From Bin55 sp965205545 (GTDB lineage Bacteria > Pseudomonadota > Gammaproteobacteria > Pseudomonadales > Azotimanducaceae), in contig OZ242170.1 in assembly GCA_965205545.1 (NCBI GenBank), forward strand, positions 2,914,001-2,978,000: a DNA stretch of 64,000 nucleotides. The letters run 5' to 3'. Numbering within the stretch: position 1 is the first letter of the stretch; the number at the start of each line of letters is the position of its first letter. Below, piece after piece: positions 8,980 to 18,241 of this stretch. The position numbers were made by a program, and so were the translations under genes. The notes beneath the pieces were generated by a model, which was given only the letters and a program-made list of their open reading frames with translations, did not search any database and was not told where the DNA came from.

Positions 8980-11187
8980 ATGATTGCATTGAAATTGCAG
9001 AGAACGGCAGGAGTATTGCTGTTTCTTGGATTTTCTTCGGTGTGCTATGCGAACGATGCAGAAAGCGACACGACCGAATCCGACAAGACGGAAAGTGCTG
9101 AGTCTCCCATAGAGGAAATCACTATAGTTGCTCATCCTCTTTCTGGGGCAGGGGTTCGGGCAATTTCGGACGCTGACGTAGTTTCGGTGGATCACAACGA
9201 TCTAGACCGAGTTCGCGTTGAAAACTTGGCCGAAGTCGTTTCGCAAGTTCCAGGAGTGCGGAATGCGTCGTTTGGGTCAGGGTCTGCGCATCCAGTGATA
9301 CATGGCATGGATGGTCCACGTGTACTTCTCCTTTATGATCGGCTGCGACCAATGGATGTGGCAACGACTCCAGGCGACCATCCGCCATTGGTTGAACCAT
9401 TTGTTGCCAATCAAATTGAAATCCTAAAAGGACCGAACACATTGCTTTTCGGATCGGGTTCATCGGGAGGCGTTATCAATGCGGAAACGGGTCGAATCCC
9501 TACAGGATTTCCAGATGGAGGGTCCGAGTATCGAGTGGAGATGCGCACTAGAGACAACGGCAACCGACTGCATGGTGCTGGACATGTAGATTTTGGGTTT
9601 GATGACTTTGTTGTTCATTTGGACGGCTATTCGCGAACAGCCGACAACTACAAAATGGCAGGGTGTGCCATGTCTTCTGCTTTGATTGAGCAGCACGAAC
9701 TCGAAGAAATGGAGCATGCAGACGAGGAAGAGCACCACGAGGAAGACGAAGAGCACCACGAGGAAGAGGAAAATCCCTGTGGAACGCTACCAAATAGTGA
9801 TGTGGAGAATAGTGGAGGGTCATTTGGAATTTCCTTCATTCAAGATTGGGGATTCGTCGGCGTAGCCGTGGCTAGCTCCAACGCTACCTTTGGGATTCCA
9901 ATTGAGCATGAGCACCACCACCACGAATCGCACGAAGACGACGATCACGACGACGCGGAGGATGATCACCATGACGAAGAGGAAGATCACGATGAACATC
10001 ACATGGAAGGAGAACGAGTACATATCGATCTCGAGTATTCCCGTTTTGACTTGGAGATGGGAATTGATGCGCCCATCGATAATGTGGACCATCTGAGCTG
10101 GCGAATTGGATTCAGCGATTATTCGCACGACGAACTCGAAAATGACGTTCCCGAAACTACGTTTGAGCGAACGAATGCCCTGGACTCCAGACTTGTGGCC
10201 ACTACGCCCAAAATCAATGATTGGACGCACGCAATTGGATGGCAATTCAACCAAAGCGAGTTTGTTTTCGTTTCAGGTGAAGCGAACTCAATGCCTATTG
10301 AAACCGCAATATCCGGATTGTTTTGGGTCGGGCACACTCAACACGGTCAGACCGATTACCAGCTTGGTGTACGCATTGAAAGTGTTGTCGTAGATCATCA
10401 GGCATTCGGCGAAAAGGACTTCTTGCTCTTTAACGCTAGCGGCGGATTTGCCTATCCCCTCGATGAAAATCTGGTGCTAGACGCAACGATAGACTACTCG
10501 TCTCGTGCCCCACTGGCTGACGAGCTGTTCGTCGAAGGTGTGCACTTGGCGACAGGTAGCCATCTGGAAGCCAATCCGGACTTGTCAAGTGAAGACATAC
10601 AGGCGGTAAGCGTATCGCTTGAGTATGGCGCGGGACGATTGCGCGCATCAGCTACGGGTTATGTCCGTTGGGCGGACAGCTTTATCTACGACACCCCGAC
10701 AGGAGAAATCGAAGACGGACTTCCTGTATATCAGTTTCGACAAAACGATGCTTCTTTTATAGGAAGCGATCTTTCGTTGGAATATCGCCTGTACGAGGAC
10801 GCGAATTGGGTGGTAAATTCAGAATTTAGCTACGACTTTGTGAACTCGCGAATAGACTTGAACGAAAACGACAACTTTCCTCGGGAACCTGCAAATCGAT
10901 TCATGAGTCGTTTCGAAGCAATTCGCGACAGTCTCACTGCCGTGTTTTCGCTCGCTCATTTCGCAGAGGTATCGGACACTGCAGAGTTCATCCTGCCAAC
11001 TGACGCCTATACAGAGGTATCAATCGATGTCGAGTACGGTTTCGACCTATCGGACAGGAGCGCCAAGTTGTTCATGCGGGCGAAGAATCTACTGGATGCG
11101 GAGCAGCGCCCACATACGTCACCCATCAAGGATGCGGTGCCGCTCCCGGGCCGGTCCATAGAAATAGGATTCAGTATTCAAGGATAG
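8980..11187 (+). CDS. TonB-dependent receptor with His/Asp/Glu-rich loops, probable zinc uptake (ZnuD-like)
   Basis: This outer-membrane gated channel (735 aa) has a signal peptide (residues 1-24, ending SSVCYA), a TonB box-like stretch (IEEITIVAHPL), a plug domain (about 50-160 with VPGVRN and LKGPNTLLFGSGSSGGVIN) and a beta-barrel ending in aromatic-containing IGFSIQG. Two external-loop regions, about residues 236-266 and 309-345, are extremely rich in His, Asp and Glu; the first is flanked by two cysteines. Such loops are known in ZnuD-type zinc receptors, so zinc or another divalent metal is the inferred cargo. AAGGAG lies upstream of the ATG. I saw no clear Zur box in the preceding 220 bases. 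Confidence 0.9.
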   Translation: MIALKLQRTAGVLLFLGFSSVCYANDAESDTTESDKTESAESPIEEITIVAHPLSGAGVRAISDADVVSVDHNDLDRVRVENLAEVVSQVPGVRNASFGSGSAHPVIHGMDGPRVLLLYDRLRPMDVATTPGDHPPLVEPFVANQIEILKGPNTLLFGSGSSGGVINAETGRIPTGFPDGGSEYRVEMRTRDNGNRLHGAGHVDFGFDDFVVHLDGYSRTADNYKMAGCAMSSALIEQHELEEMEHADEEEHHEEDEEHHEEEENPCGTLPNSDVENSGGSFGISFIQDWGFVGVAVASSNATFGIPIEHEHHHHESHEDDDHDDAEDDHHDEEEDHDEHHMEGERVHIDLEYSRFDLEMGIDAPIDNVDHLSWRIGFSDYSHDELENDVPETTFERTNALDSRLVATTPKINDWTHAIGWQFNQSEFVFVSGEANSMPIETAISGLFWVGHTQHGQTDYQLGVRIESVVVDHQAFGEKDFLLFNASGGFAYPLDENLVLDATIDYSSRAPLADELFVEGVHLATGSHLEANPDLSSEDIQAVSVSLEYGAGRLRASATGYVRWADSFIYDTPTGEIEDGLPVYQFRQNDASFIGSDLSLEYRLYEDANWVVNSEFSYDFVNSRIDLNENDNFPREPANRFMSRFEAIRDSLTAVFSLAHFAEVSDTAEFILPTDAYTEVSIDVEYGFDLSDRSAKLFMRAKNLLDAEQRPHTSPIKDAVPLPGRSIEIGFSIQG
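9685..10005 (+). repeat. low-complexity His/Asp/Glu-coding tracts inside the TonB receptor
   Basis: Two tracts (about 9685-9777 and 9904-10005) consist of near-repeating GAG/GAA/GAC/GAT/CAC/CAT codons giving clusters such as EEHHEEDEEHHEEEE and EHEHHHHESHEDDD. They are separated by ordinary receptor sequence. The DNA repeats are short and imperfect, so this is protein-level low complexity that probably forms metal-binding surface loops, not a separate genetic element. Confidence 0.85.
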
Positions 11188-11355
11188 TCGCATGCTCGGC
11201 GCTGCGAGCGTCAGGATTATTGACTCTTGAGGTGTCTATTTGATTGAGTTGCTAGTCCTTCGCGTGCTAGGGGCTAGCAACCGAATCGTTTTTTAGTGGA
11301 ATGCGCAATATTGCCCACAGCGCGTTCGCGCCGGAATTGGACTGCCCTGGAGATC

Positions 11356-13587
11356 CTAATTGACGAGCCTATACTCGATTCCCCAGGTTCTAGGGGCATT
11401 GAGCATGGCCGCGAGATTATTGAAGTCGATTGAACCAATCATGGATTGGTCATTGAGCATATTGCGTACGTAGATTGAGATTGTGTGACGTTCATCGGGG
11501 AATCGAATTCCTAGACGAGCGCCGCCCTCAATTGCACCGTCGTCAGCGTACTCTAGACTTTCGTATAGGGTAAATCTCAAGGAACTTCGATATGCCCAAT
11601 CCGTTGAGAACTCGATAGTACCTGCTCTCGATGGTCTCTCGTAGTGCACCGAAAGGCTTAGGATTCGCTCGGGCGCATTGTAGAGACTGTTGCCATGGAT
11701 CAGGTGTTCGCCATTGGGCAATAGGGGATCTGTAACAGTGCACCCATAGAGTAGGGTGGCCGAGCCACACCCGTTCACGGACAACGTCGAATCGTTTATT
11801 TCCGTGAGATTCAGACTCGCGCCTGCAGTCACGAGCCAAGACTGGTTTACAAACCAATCGACTTCCCACTCGGTCCCAAATCCTACAAGAAGATCTGCGT
11901 TGATCAGTTCGTTTACATTGCCGGCCCCGCCGATTTTGGTCAACTGAAAGTCGTCTACCCCATATCGATAGACCGAGGCGTGGATGCGTAGACGTCGGCT
12001 GAGTGCCAGTGCCTTTACTCCAACCTCCATCGAGAGGCTTGTTTCCGTTTCGCCGACCGATATTTCATCCTGGAAAAGAAGGCGGCCCTGAATTGCAGGT
12101 GCTCTATGTCCCTTTGCAAACCTCGCATACCCAACAACGTCTGGCGAAATGTCATAGTTGGCTGTCAAATCCCAAGTCACTACGGTGTCACCTGGCTGGG
12201 TCCGCAGGGGGCCAATCGCCCCAATGCCGAGAAATGAAAGTGGTGATTGAGTTCGAATAACCTCAAACTCCTTTTGGTCCGATGAGATTCGCAATCCCGC
12301 GCTAATGTCAAGTCTCTGTTCAGAGATGAGATCGAGTGAGCCAAAAAGGGCATATGCTCGAGTTTTCTGGTCTTGATGTACATACCCGTTCTGAGTGTGT
12401 GGAGCGAACACCGTGTCGAAGTTAAAGGTTTCGATCTCTAGGTCTTCATGAAACATGTAGAAACCTAGTCGCCAAAAGCGACTCCCGTGACGGCCTTCAA
12501 GTCGAATCTCCTGCGTAATTTGAATATGCCCGTCAAGTCGGTCGGCAGTTTGCGCATCAAAAGGTATTCCGGCACCAGGTCCAGAGGGCAATACGTTTCC
12601 AAACACAGACCCGTAGCCGCCGTCCACATCGCCTCTAGAGATTTGTTCGAGAACAGAGTGGATTCCGGTTACAGAATGGACAGACGCAAGATTGGTATGG
12701 AAGTTCAGAGTCGCGAATAGTCCTAGCTGCTTAGAATTTTGAAAGTGCTTGTCGAAAGCATCCAAGCTTGTAAATTTTCGCGAGAATCCCGCGACAAATT
12801 GATTGGATCCCTGTTGTATTGCGTTCCCATAGAAAATTGTCGGGGTGCCGTCAAGTTGCCGCCCGTGCAGATTTAGCGTCAAATCCCACCGATGTGCTGG
12901 ATTGAACGCAGCAAGAAGACGAAAGGCGTAATCCTCGAATCCACCCAGTGCGTTGGATTTAACAAATCCTGGAGCAACGTTGTGGATCCAGTCACCAACG
13001 GTATTGGCCATAAACGCCAAGCGCATATTTGCACCGATGCTATCCACTGGTCCATTGAGGACCAGGTCCGTCCGTACGTGGTCTCGTGCTCCCAGATTTA
13101 CGCTCAACGACGCTAGTCGGTCCGAAGTCGGCTTATTGGAGTCGAACTTGAGAATTCCGCCGGTCGTGTTCCTACCGAACAATGTTCCTTGCGGGCCACG
13201 CAGAAGCTCGAGTCGCTCGATGTCAAAGAGAGGGAAACTCTTGGCAGCTGGATTCTCGAGTACGACTTCATCGTGCACGAACGAAACTGGCTGCGAGGCA
13301 TTGAGGTCGAAATCGATGTTTCCCAGCCCCCGGACATAAAGGCGAGGTGCCAATCGACCGTTGGACGATTCGACATGGAAACTTGGCAAACGGCTTGCAA
13401 GACCCAAAATGTCCGATCCACCACGCAGCGCTTGATCGACATCGTCTCCCGACATCACGCCGATTGACATGCCAACTTCCTGAATGGGCTGACTCCGCTT
13501 TTGCGCAGTCACGACTATTTCTTCTAGTTCCTGTGTCGCAGCACTCAGGCTACACAATGCGATCGAAGCAAACAAAAATTTCTTCAT
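11356..13587 (-). CDS. TonB-dependent receptor
   Basis: This outer-membrane receptor (743 aa) has a signal peptide MKKFLFASIALCSLSAA, a TonB box (ELEEIVVTAQKR), a plug with LRGPQGTLFGRNTTGGIL and a beta-barrel ending in a terminal strand IEYRLVN. I chose the ATG at 13587 because it gives a textbook signal peptide; a GTG at 13596 in frame is closer to an AGGAG and is possible. The substrate is unknown; the type is common in marine Gammaproteobacteria for iron chelates, vitamins or glycans. It converges with the zinc-type receptor and sits just downstream of groEL and its terminator. Confidence 0.92.
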   Translation of the reverse strand: MKKFLFASIALCSLSAATQELEEIVVTAQKRSQPIQEVGMSIGVMSGDDVDQALRGGSDILGLASRLPSFHVESSNGRLAPRLYVRGLGNIDFDLNASQPVSFVHDEVVLENPAAKSFPLFDIERLELLRGPQGTLFGRNTTGGILKFDSNKPTSDRLASLSVNLGARDHVRTDLVLNGPVDSIGANMRLAFMANTVGDWIHNVAPGFVKSNALGGFEDYAFRLLAAFNPAHRWDLTLNLHGRQLDGTPTIFYGNAIQQGSNQFVAGFSRKFTSLDAFDKHFQNSKQLGLFATLNFHTNLASVHSVTGIHSVLEQISRGDVDGGYGSVFGNVLPSGPGAGIPFDAQTADRLDGHIQITQEIRLEGRHGSRFWRLGFYMFHEDLEIETFNFDTVFAPHTQNGYVHQDQKTRAYALFGSLDLISEQRLDISAGLRISSDQKEFEVIRTQSPLSFLGIGAIGPLRTQPGDTVVTWDLTANYDISPDVVGYARFAKGHRAPAIQGRLLFQDEISVGETETSLSMEVGVKALALSRRLRIHASVYRYGVDDFQLTKIGGAGNVNELINADLLVGFGTEWEVDWFVNQSWLVTAGASLNLTEINDSTLSVNGCGSATLLYGCTVTDPLLPNGEHLIHGNSLYNAPERILSLSVHYERPSRAGTIEFSTDWAYRSSLRFTLYESLEYADDGAIEGGARLGIRFPDERHTISIYVRNMLNDQSMIGSIDFNNLAAMLNAPRTWGIEYRLVN

Positions 13588-13633
13588 ATTCAACACATGC
13601 GTCTTGTAGCGCTCCTAAGCCTGTCCCATATTA

Positions 13634-13664
13634 GAAAAATGCGGCCCGCTTTGGGCGGGCCGCA
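13634..13664 (-). terminator. intrinsic terminator of groES-groEL
   Basis: Read on the minus strand, GCGGCCCGC, a 5-nt loop and GCGGGCCGC form a perfect 9-bp GC-rich stem followed by ATTTTTCT. This is a classic Rho-independent terminator 45 nt after the groEL stop. A second 7-bp hairpin (CAACGGC/GCCGTTG, 13681-13698) lies between it and groEL. Confidence 0.95.
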
Positions 13665-13708
13665 CTATTTATTTCTTGAGCAACGGCTAGAGCCGTTGGG
13701 AATCCGTC

Positions 13709-15346
13709 TTACATCATCCCGCCCATATCGGGCATGCCTCCTCCACCTGGCGGAGCAGGCGGTGGATCTTCGGGCAATTCGCTCACCATCGCTTCGGTCG
13801 TGATCATGAGTCCAGCAACGGATGCGGCAGATTGCAGAGCAGAGCGTACTACTTTGGCAGGATCGGGAATCCCCAATTCAATCAGGTCTCCGTACTCTCC
13901 AGTGGCCCCGTCGAATCCATGGTTGCCGTCTAGGCCTCGCACCTTGTCGACAACAACAGCTGGCTCCACTCCAGCGTTCTCGGCGATCTGGCGCAACGGA
14001 TAGCTCATAGCCCTCAAAGCGATTTGAATGCCGACATTTTGGTCTTCATTGTTTCCTTTGAGGTCCTCGATCTTTTGCAATGCGCGAATCAATGCCACTC
14101 CGCCGCCGGCGACGATGCCCTCTTCCACGGCGGCTCGAGTCGAGTGCAATGCGTCTTCTACACGAGCCTTCTTCTCTTTCATTTCCACTTCGGTGGGTGC
14201 GCCGACTTTGATGACGGCTACACCACCGGCCAGCTTTGCCAGCCGCTCTTGAAGCTTTTCGCGGTCGTAGTCGGAGGTCGTATCTTCGATTTCCTGGCGG
14301 ATTTGCTTGATTCGCCCCTCGATTTCCTCTTTAGCACCAGCACCATCCACAATTGTGGTGTTTTCCTTTGTACTGGAAATTCGCTTTGCTGTGCCGAGAT
14401 CATCCAAGCTTGTCCCCTCGAGCGTCAATCCCACTTCCTCAGAGATTACGGTCGCACCTGTTAAGGTGGCAATGTCTTGGAGCATGGCCTTGCGGCGGTC
14501 GCCGAAGCCGGGAGCTTTGGCGGCAGCGATCTTGACGACTCCGCGCATATTGTTGACTACTAGCGTCGCCAAGGCTTCGCCTTCAATGTCTTCCGCGATG
14601 ACCATGAGAGATTTGCCAGACTTGGCAACAGACTCGAGAACCGGGAGCATGTCGCGAATGTTGGAGATCTTCTTGTCGCACAGGAGAATGTAGGGCTCTT
14701 CGAGTTCCGCCGACATCGATTCCTGACTGTTTATGAAGTAGGGAGAGAGATAGCCACGATCGAATTGCATGCCTTCTACAACATCCAACTCGTTTTCCAA
14801 GCCGCTTCCTTCCTCGACTGTAATGACACCTTCCTTGCCAACTTTTTCCATTGCTTCAGCGATTATCTCGCCGACGGAAGTGTCACTGTTTGCTGAAACG
14901 GTTCCCACTTGGGCGATGGATGTTGAGTCTTCGCATGGAGTGGACATCACTTCGATTTCGCGGACCGCGGCACCAACGGCCTTGTCAATTCCGCGCTTGA
15001 GATCCATAGGATTCATGCCCGCCGCAACAGACTTGAGACCTTCCATAAGGATTGCTTGTGCTAGAACGGTGGCAGTGGTAGTGCCGTCTCCCGCTTCGTC
15101 GGAAGTCTGGCTAGCGACCTCTTTGAGCATTTGCGCTCCCATGTTCTCGAACTTGTCCTTGAGTTCGACTTCCTTAGCTACCGACACACCGTCTTTGGTG
15201 ACAGTCGGCGCACCGAACGACTTGTCTAGGATCACATTGCGTCCCTTTGGACCCAAAGTTACCTTGACGGCGTCCGCAAGGATATTGACGCCACTGAGCA
15301 TTCGTGCTCGCGCGTCGTCTGAAAATTTGACTTCTTTTGCGCTCAT
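13709..15346 (-). CDS. groL: chaperonin GroEL (Hsp60)
   Basis: This is the 60-kDa chaperonin that forms double heptameric rings and folds cytosolic proteins with GroES and ATP. The 545-residue sequence has the standard N-terminus (AKEVKFSDDARARML), the ATP-binding stretch LGPKGRNVILDKSFG, the catalytic segment AGDGTTTATVLAQ and the flexible Gly-Met tail GGGGMPDMGGMM. It follows groES by 18 nt on the same strand and shares its promoter and CIRCE operator, with a strong terminator after the gene. Only one groEL copy is in the window. Confidence 0.99.
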   Translation of the reverse strand: MSAKEVKFSDDARARMLSGVNILADAVKVTLGPKGRNVILDKSFGAPTVTKDGVSVAKEVELKDKFENMGAQMLKEVASQTSDEAGDGTTTATVLAQAILMEGLKSVAAGMNPMDLKRGIDKAVGAAVREIEVMSTPCEDSTSIAQVGTVSANSDTSVGEIIAEAMEKVGKEGVITVEEGSGLENELDVVEGMQFDRGYLSPYFINSQESMSAELEEPYILLCDKKISNIRDMLPVLESVAKSGKSLMVIAEDIEGEALATLVVNNMRGVVKIAAAKAPGFGDRRKAMLQDIATLTGATVISEEVGLTLEGTSLDDLGTAKRISSTKENTTIVDGAGAKEEIEGRIKQIRQEIEDTTSDYDREKLQERLAKLAGGVAVIKVGAPTEVEMKEKKARVEDALHSTRAAVEEGIVAGGGVALIRALQKIEDLKGNNEDQNVGIQIALRAMSYPLRQIAENAGVEPAVVVDKVRGLDGNHGFDGATGEYGDLIELGIPDPAKVVRSALQSAASVAGLMITTEAMVSELPEDPPPAPPGGGGMPDMGGMM

Positions 15347-15364
15347 TCTTGTCTCCTATTGATC

Positions 15365-15655
15365 TTAGTCTTCAATGACGCCAAAAATTTCGCTTTCAGC
15401 CAGGATCAGCAATTCCTCGCCATCAAGCTTGATGGTATTGCCACCGTATTGTCCGAAAATCACTTTGTCGCCTGCTTTGACGTCAGGGGTGCGAACGTCG
15501 CCGTTGTCGAGAACCTTTCCTGGTCCAACGGACAGGACTTCTCCCTGACTCGGTTTTTCCGACGCGGTGTCCGGCAATACGATCCCGCCAGCCGACATAG
15601 TCTCTTCCTCGAGACGTCGTACAACCACACGGTCGTGCAGTGGTCGAATATTCAT
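15365..15655 (-). CDS. groS: co-chaperonin GroES (Hsp10)
   Basis: This is the lid of the GroEL chamber, a 96-residue beta-barrel subunit of a heptamer. It starts MNIRPLHDRVVVRR and has the mobile loop ETMSAGGIVLPD and the typical VGPGKVL segment. An upstream in-frame ATG at 15679 would add eight residues, but the ATG at 15655 is preceded by GGGAG at good spacing and matches the family start. First gene of the groES-groEL operon. Confidence 0.98.
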   Translation of the reverse strand: MNIRPLHDRVVVRRLEEETMSAGGIVLPDTASEKPSQGEVLSVGPGKVLDNGDVRTPDVKAGDKVIFGQYGGNTIKLDGEELLILAESEIFGVIED

Positions 15656-15688
15656 GTGTTTGTCTCCCGATACGCTCATGAATCATAA

Positions 15689-15717
15689 GCTAGCACTCTC
15701 GAAACGAGAGTGCTAGC
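15689..15717 (-). promoter_or_regulatory. CIRCE operator (HrcA-binding inverted repeat)
   Basis: The sequence CTAGCACTC, nine bases TCGAAACGA, then GAGTGCTAG is a perfect inverted repeat and matches the CIRCE consensus TTAGCACTC-N9-GAGTGCTAA with only the outer base changed. It lies between the promoter and the groES start, where HrcA repressor normally blocks transcription. No hrcA gene is in the window. Confidence 0.97.
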
Positions 15718-15725
15718 CGGAGAGT

Positions 15726-15754
15726 ATGATAGGGTTTAAACTTGGCTTTTCAAG
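15726..15754 (-). promoter_or_regulatory. groES-groEL promoter, sigma-32-like (also readable as sigma-70)
   Basis: On the minus strand CTTGAAA, a 13-nt spacer and CCCTATCAT closely fit the heat-shock sigma-32 consensus (CTTGAAA-N11-16-CCCCATNT). The same bases give TTGAAA-N16-TATCAT, acceptable for sigma-70. Transcription would start just before the CIRCE element. Confidence 0.85.
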
Positions 15755-15922
15755 AGCAAAAAGCAAATTTCTTACATTCGGAACGCCAACGTAGCATATG
15801 CACCAATATGGCGCTTGGTCTGAGCCCTTGTCATCGTTCGGCATGACAACAAGCACGGTAGCTCTAGTTTGAAATATACACAGCAACCCTCGCGGTGGTC
15901 GAGATCAACCGCGTTCCGGTCG

Positions 15923-18046
15923 TCATTTGATTAAGGCAAAGGTATGGCTGTATTTGAGAACGATTTCCTGGTGCTTCTGCCCGTCCAGACCTGACCTATC
16001 GTTGTAGTACGTGTAGACAACGTACAGACCGGAGTTTGCCGTTCGATTCCACGAATACCTTGCGTTGGCCGCCCAAATCTTGTCGATGCGATTGTGTTGT
16101 ACCATCAGGTGAAACCCGCTCTTGGCGCCGAGTGAGTATGCAAAGCCAATGCGTCCTATGTCAGCCGTCGAATCTCTACTTTCGCTGGGAAACTTGATTC
16201 GCCTATGAGAATACTCGCTTACCAGATTGAGTGCTTCATCCTTCTGATAACTCAGTGAAACACTTGCATTAAAAATGTTTCCGTGGAAGAAGCCCCCCTT
16301 TGACAGGAACATCTGGCCACGAAAACGATTTGTACTGGGTAGGGATCCCGCGACAATGAACCGCTTTGTGTTGTAGTCGCCTGGCAGAATTGCTGTGCCT
16401 AAGATGTTGAATGGGTGACGAACCCCTTCCCGTTGAAATTCGATTGCAGTCCATGCATCGGCTCCGTTGTCCCAGACAGGCCAAAGCTCAAGATGTAGCA
16501 GGCCGTTCTCTAAGTAGCCATCCAGATTGCGGGTGACATTTATCGTGTAGTACTGATTCCACTCCTTTAGCCCCGCGAAATCCTCGATCTTGTGGGTGTA
16601 ATGCAATGTTCCGCCCATCGATCGCATATTCGAATGTGAGACAAATCCGACTTCTGGATTGAATCCTGCACCGACTTCATGGATCCACATGTCGTACTTC
16701 CATGTTGGAGAGCTATGGCGAGCATAGAGATTGAACGCGTGTTGGTCTGAAGAAAATGCGTCGCTTTCCGTCTTTGCGACGAACGCGAACACATCAGTCA
16801 AGTTGCCAATTCCAACTGATGCATTAATCCCAATTGTCTGACCACTTGATGAATTGTCTTGCCTATTCGTTCCCAAGAAGCCGACGGAGGATCGATTTGC
16901 CAAGTCTTTACTAACGCGTAGCACTGTGTAGTCATTGCTGGCTACGTGATCTGTCGAAGCCGCACGAATATGCAGAAATCCCAGATTGGTTTGGTGGTCG
17001 ATTTTCCCAGTTAGACGAATCCCTCCATCGATGCGGAGCCGCTTACCATCCGGTGCGATTCCTATGCGGCGACTATGAAACAACTGAGTTTGCCAGGGAA
17101 CGCCAACCGTGAACAGTGAGAGGTTTTCGAGGAAGAACGGGCGTGTCTCCGGAAAGTAGAGACCGTAACGACCCAGGTTTACACGGAGTTGATCGGATTC
17201 GACTTGGGCGAAATCCGTGTTGTACGTCGCATCCAAGGTCAGACTTGGGGTGAGCGAGTACTTGAAGTCGAATCCCGTGGCAGACTCTCTCTCGTCGTGT
17301 TGGAGGTCAGATTGCACGCCACCAGTGCGGACGTACGGAGTCAATTGCAGATTCCTTGGCATGGGCGGCACGCGAATGGACTCGATGTGTCCTGCGAGCG
17401 TGAGACGAAACATTGAGAATTGAGGCGGCACGTGAGACCAATAGGACACCTCGTTGTTGCTGCGCGTCACTCTGGCGAAGTTGGCTCGCCACGACTGAAT
17501 CGCACCGCGCCCATACCGCAACGACCGAAAGGGAATATTCATTTCCGCACTCCATCCGAAAGGAGTGCGGAGAGATTTCACTTCCCAAGTAGTAGACCAG
17601 TTCCAACCCACATCGCCTCCAGCGATTGCACCATCCCACACGGCACCAATGGGGTTAGTACTGAACATAAACCCCGTTCGGCCATTGCCGAAAGTGTCCA
17701 GCACGACAGCGACCGAATCCGATTTGCCTCCATCTGGGGAAACTACGATGTTGTTTATGTCATCCTCGTAACATACAAACGCAATGTGCAGCGAAGTGTC
17801 CGTAAATCCGATGAACACATCCGTGCGTCGGGTAGCTGGCGAACCGTTGTCCGGACGAAGCTGAACGAAATTGGAAATCGGAGAGACGGATTTCCACACC
17901 GGATCGCCCAGTACTTTGCCATCAAGCGATGGCGACTCTGAGAGTTCCGTGGCGATGTGCCGAACCTCTTGGTTAGATGCTTCCAGACAGTAACCTAGTG
18001 CCGCGACGTAACCCGCAAACACAATCGAGAGAAATCTAGAGTGCAT
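15923..18046 (-). CDS. DUF5916 outer-membrane protein with CBM9-like N-terminal domain
   Basis: This 707-residue secreted protein begins with a hydrophobic signal (residues 1-23). Residues about 35-225 look like the family-9 carbohydrate-binding-like fold that opens DUF5916 proteins (SPSLDGKVLGDPVWKS, then SVAVVLDTFGNGRTGFMF). The rest is a beta-barrel-like DUF5916 region with the typical LYFPETRPFFLEN segment and alternating aromatic strands to the end. The function is not established; the family often accompanies TonB receptors and peptidases in marine bacteria. A 330-nt divergent region separates it from the TRAP operon. Confidence 0.85.
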   Translation of the reverse strand: MHSRFLSIVFAGYVAALGYCLEASNQEVRHIATELSESPSLDGKVLGDPVWKSVSPISNFVQLRPDNGSPATRRTDVFIGFTDTSLHIAFVCYEDDINNIVVSPDGGKSDSVAVVLDTFGNGRTGFMFSTNPIGAVWDGAIAGGDVGWNWSTTWEVKSLRTPFGWSAEMNIPFRSLRYGRGAIQSWRANFARVTRSNNEVSYWSHVPPQFSMFRLTLAGHIESIRVPPMPRNLQLTPYVRTGGVQSDLQHDERESATGFDFKYSLTPSLTLDATYNTDFAQVESDQLRVNLGRYGLYFPETRPFFLENLSLFTVGVPWQTQLFHSRRIGIAPDGKRLRIDGGIRLTGKIDHQTNLGFLHIRAASTDHVASNDYTVLRVSKDLANRSSVGFLGTNRQDNSSSGQTIGINASVGIGNLTDVFAFVAKTESDAFSSDQHAFNLYARHSSPTWKYDMWIHEVGAGFNPEVGFVSHSNMRSMGGTLHYTHKIEDFAGLKEWNQYYTINVTRNLDGYLENGLLHLELWPVWDNGADAWTAIEFQREGVRHPFNILGTAILPGDYNTKRFIVAGSLPSTNRFRGQMFLSKGGFFHGNIFNASVSLSYQKDEALNLVSEYSHRRIKFPSESRDSTADIGRIGFAYSLGAKSGFHLMVQHNRIDKIWAANARYSWNRTANSGLYVVYTYYNDRSGLDGQKHQEIVLKYSHTFALIK

Positions 18047-18158
18047 GAGTAGCGCTGGTAGACAGGGTTGGCACTAAAGGCGCGGTGTCAGACGCGGCAA
18101 GAGTCCGTTGGATGAGGAAGTTTCTATTGTATTTGTGTACGGCTAACCTCTAAAATTG

Positions 18159-18180
18159 CAGGTTAACCTGTCCTAACAGG
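18159..18180. promoter_or_regulatory. overlapping palindromes, possible operator
   Basis: CAGGTTAACCTG (18159-18170) is a perfect 12-nt palindrome. It overlaps a second inverted repeat, CCTGT-CCTA-ACAGG (18167-18180). A further TAACCT half-site lies at 18144-18149. The spacing suggests a repressor-binding cluster for one or both divergent genes, but no known regulator motif was recognised. Confidence 0.45.
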
Positions 18181-18241
18181 AAAGCACTTCGGCTGCATTT
18201 TAAGGTCACCATACAAACGTTCGATCAATGTGGAACGAAAT

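Noticed and set aside
9685..10005. Repeated codon clusters looking like a CRISPR or tandem repeat
   Set aside because: Repeats are imperfect and in frame with a TonB receptor; they encode metal-binding-type loops.
9820..10254. 144-codon open frame antisense to the TonB receptor
   Set aside because: It owes its openness and Val-rich stretches to the His/Asp-rich repeats on the other strand.
14769..15362. 197-codon open frame opposite groEL
   Set aside because: It lies wholly antisense to a clear GroEL gene and its composition (Ser/Thr/Ala-rich) is that of a reversed coding strand.
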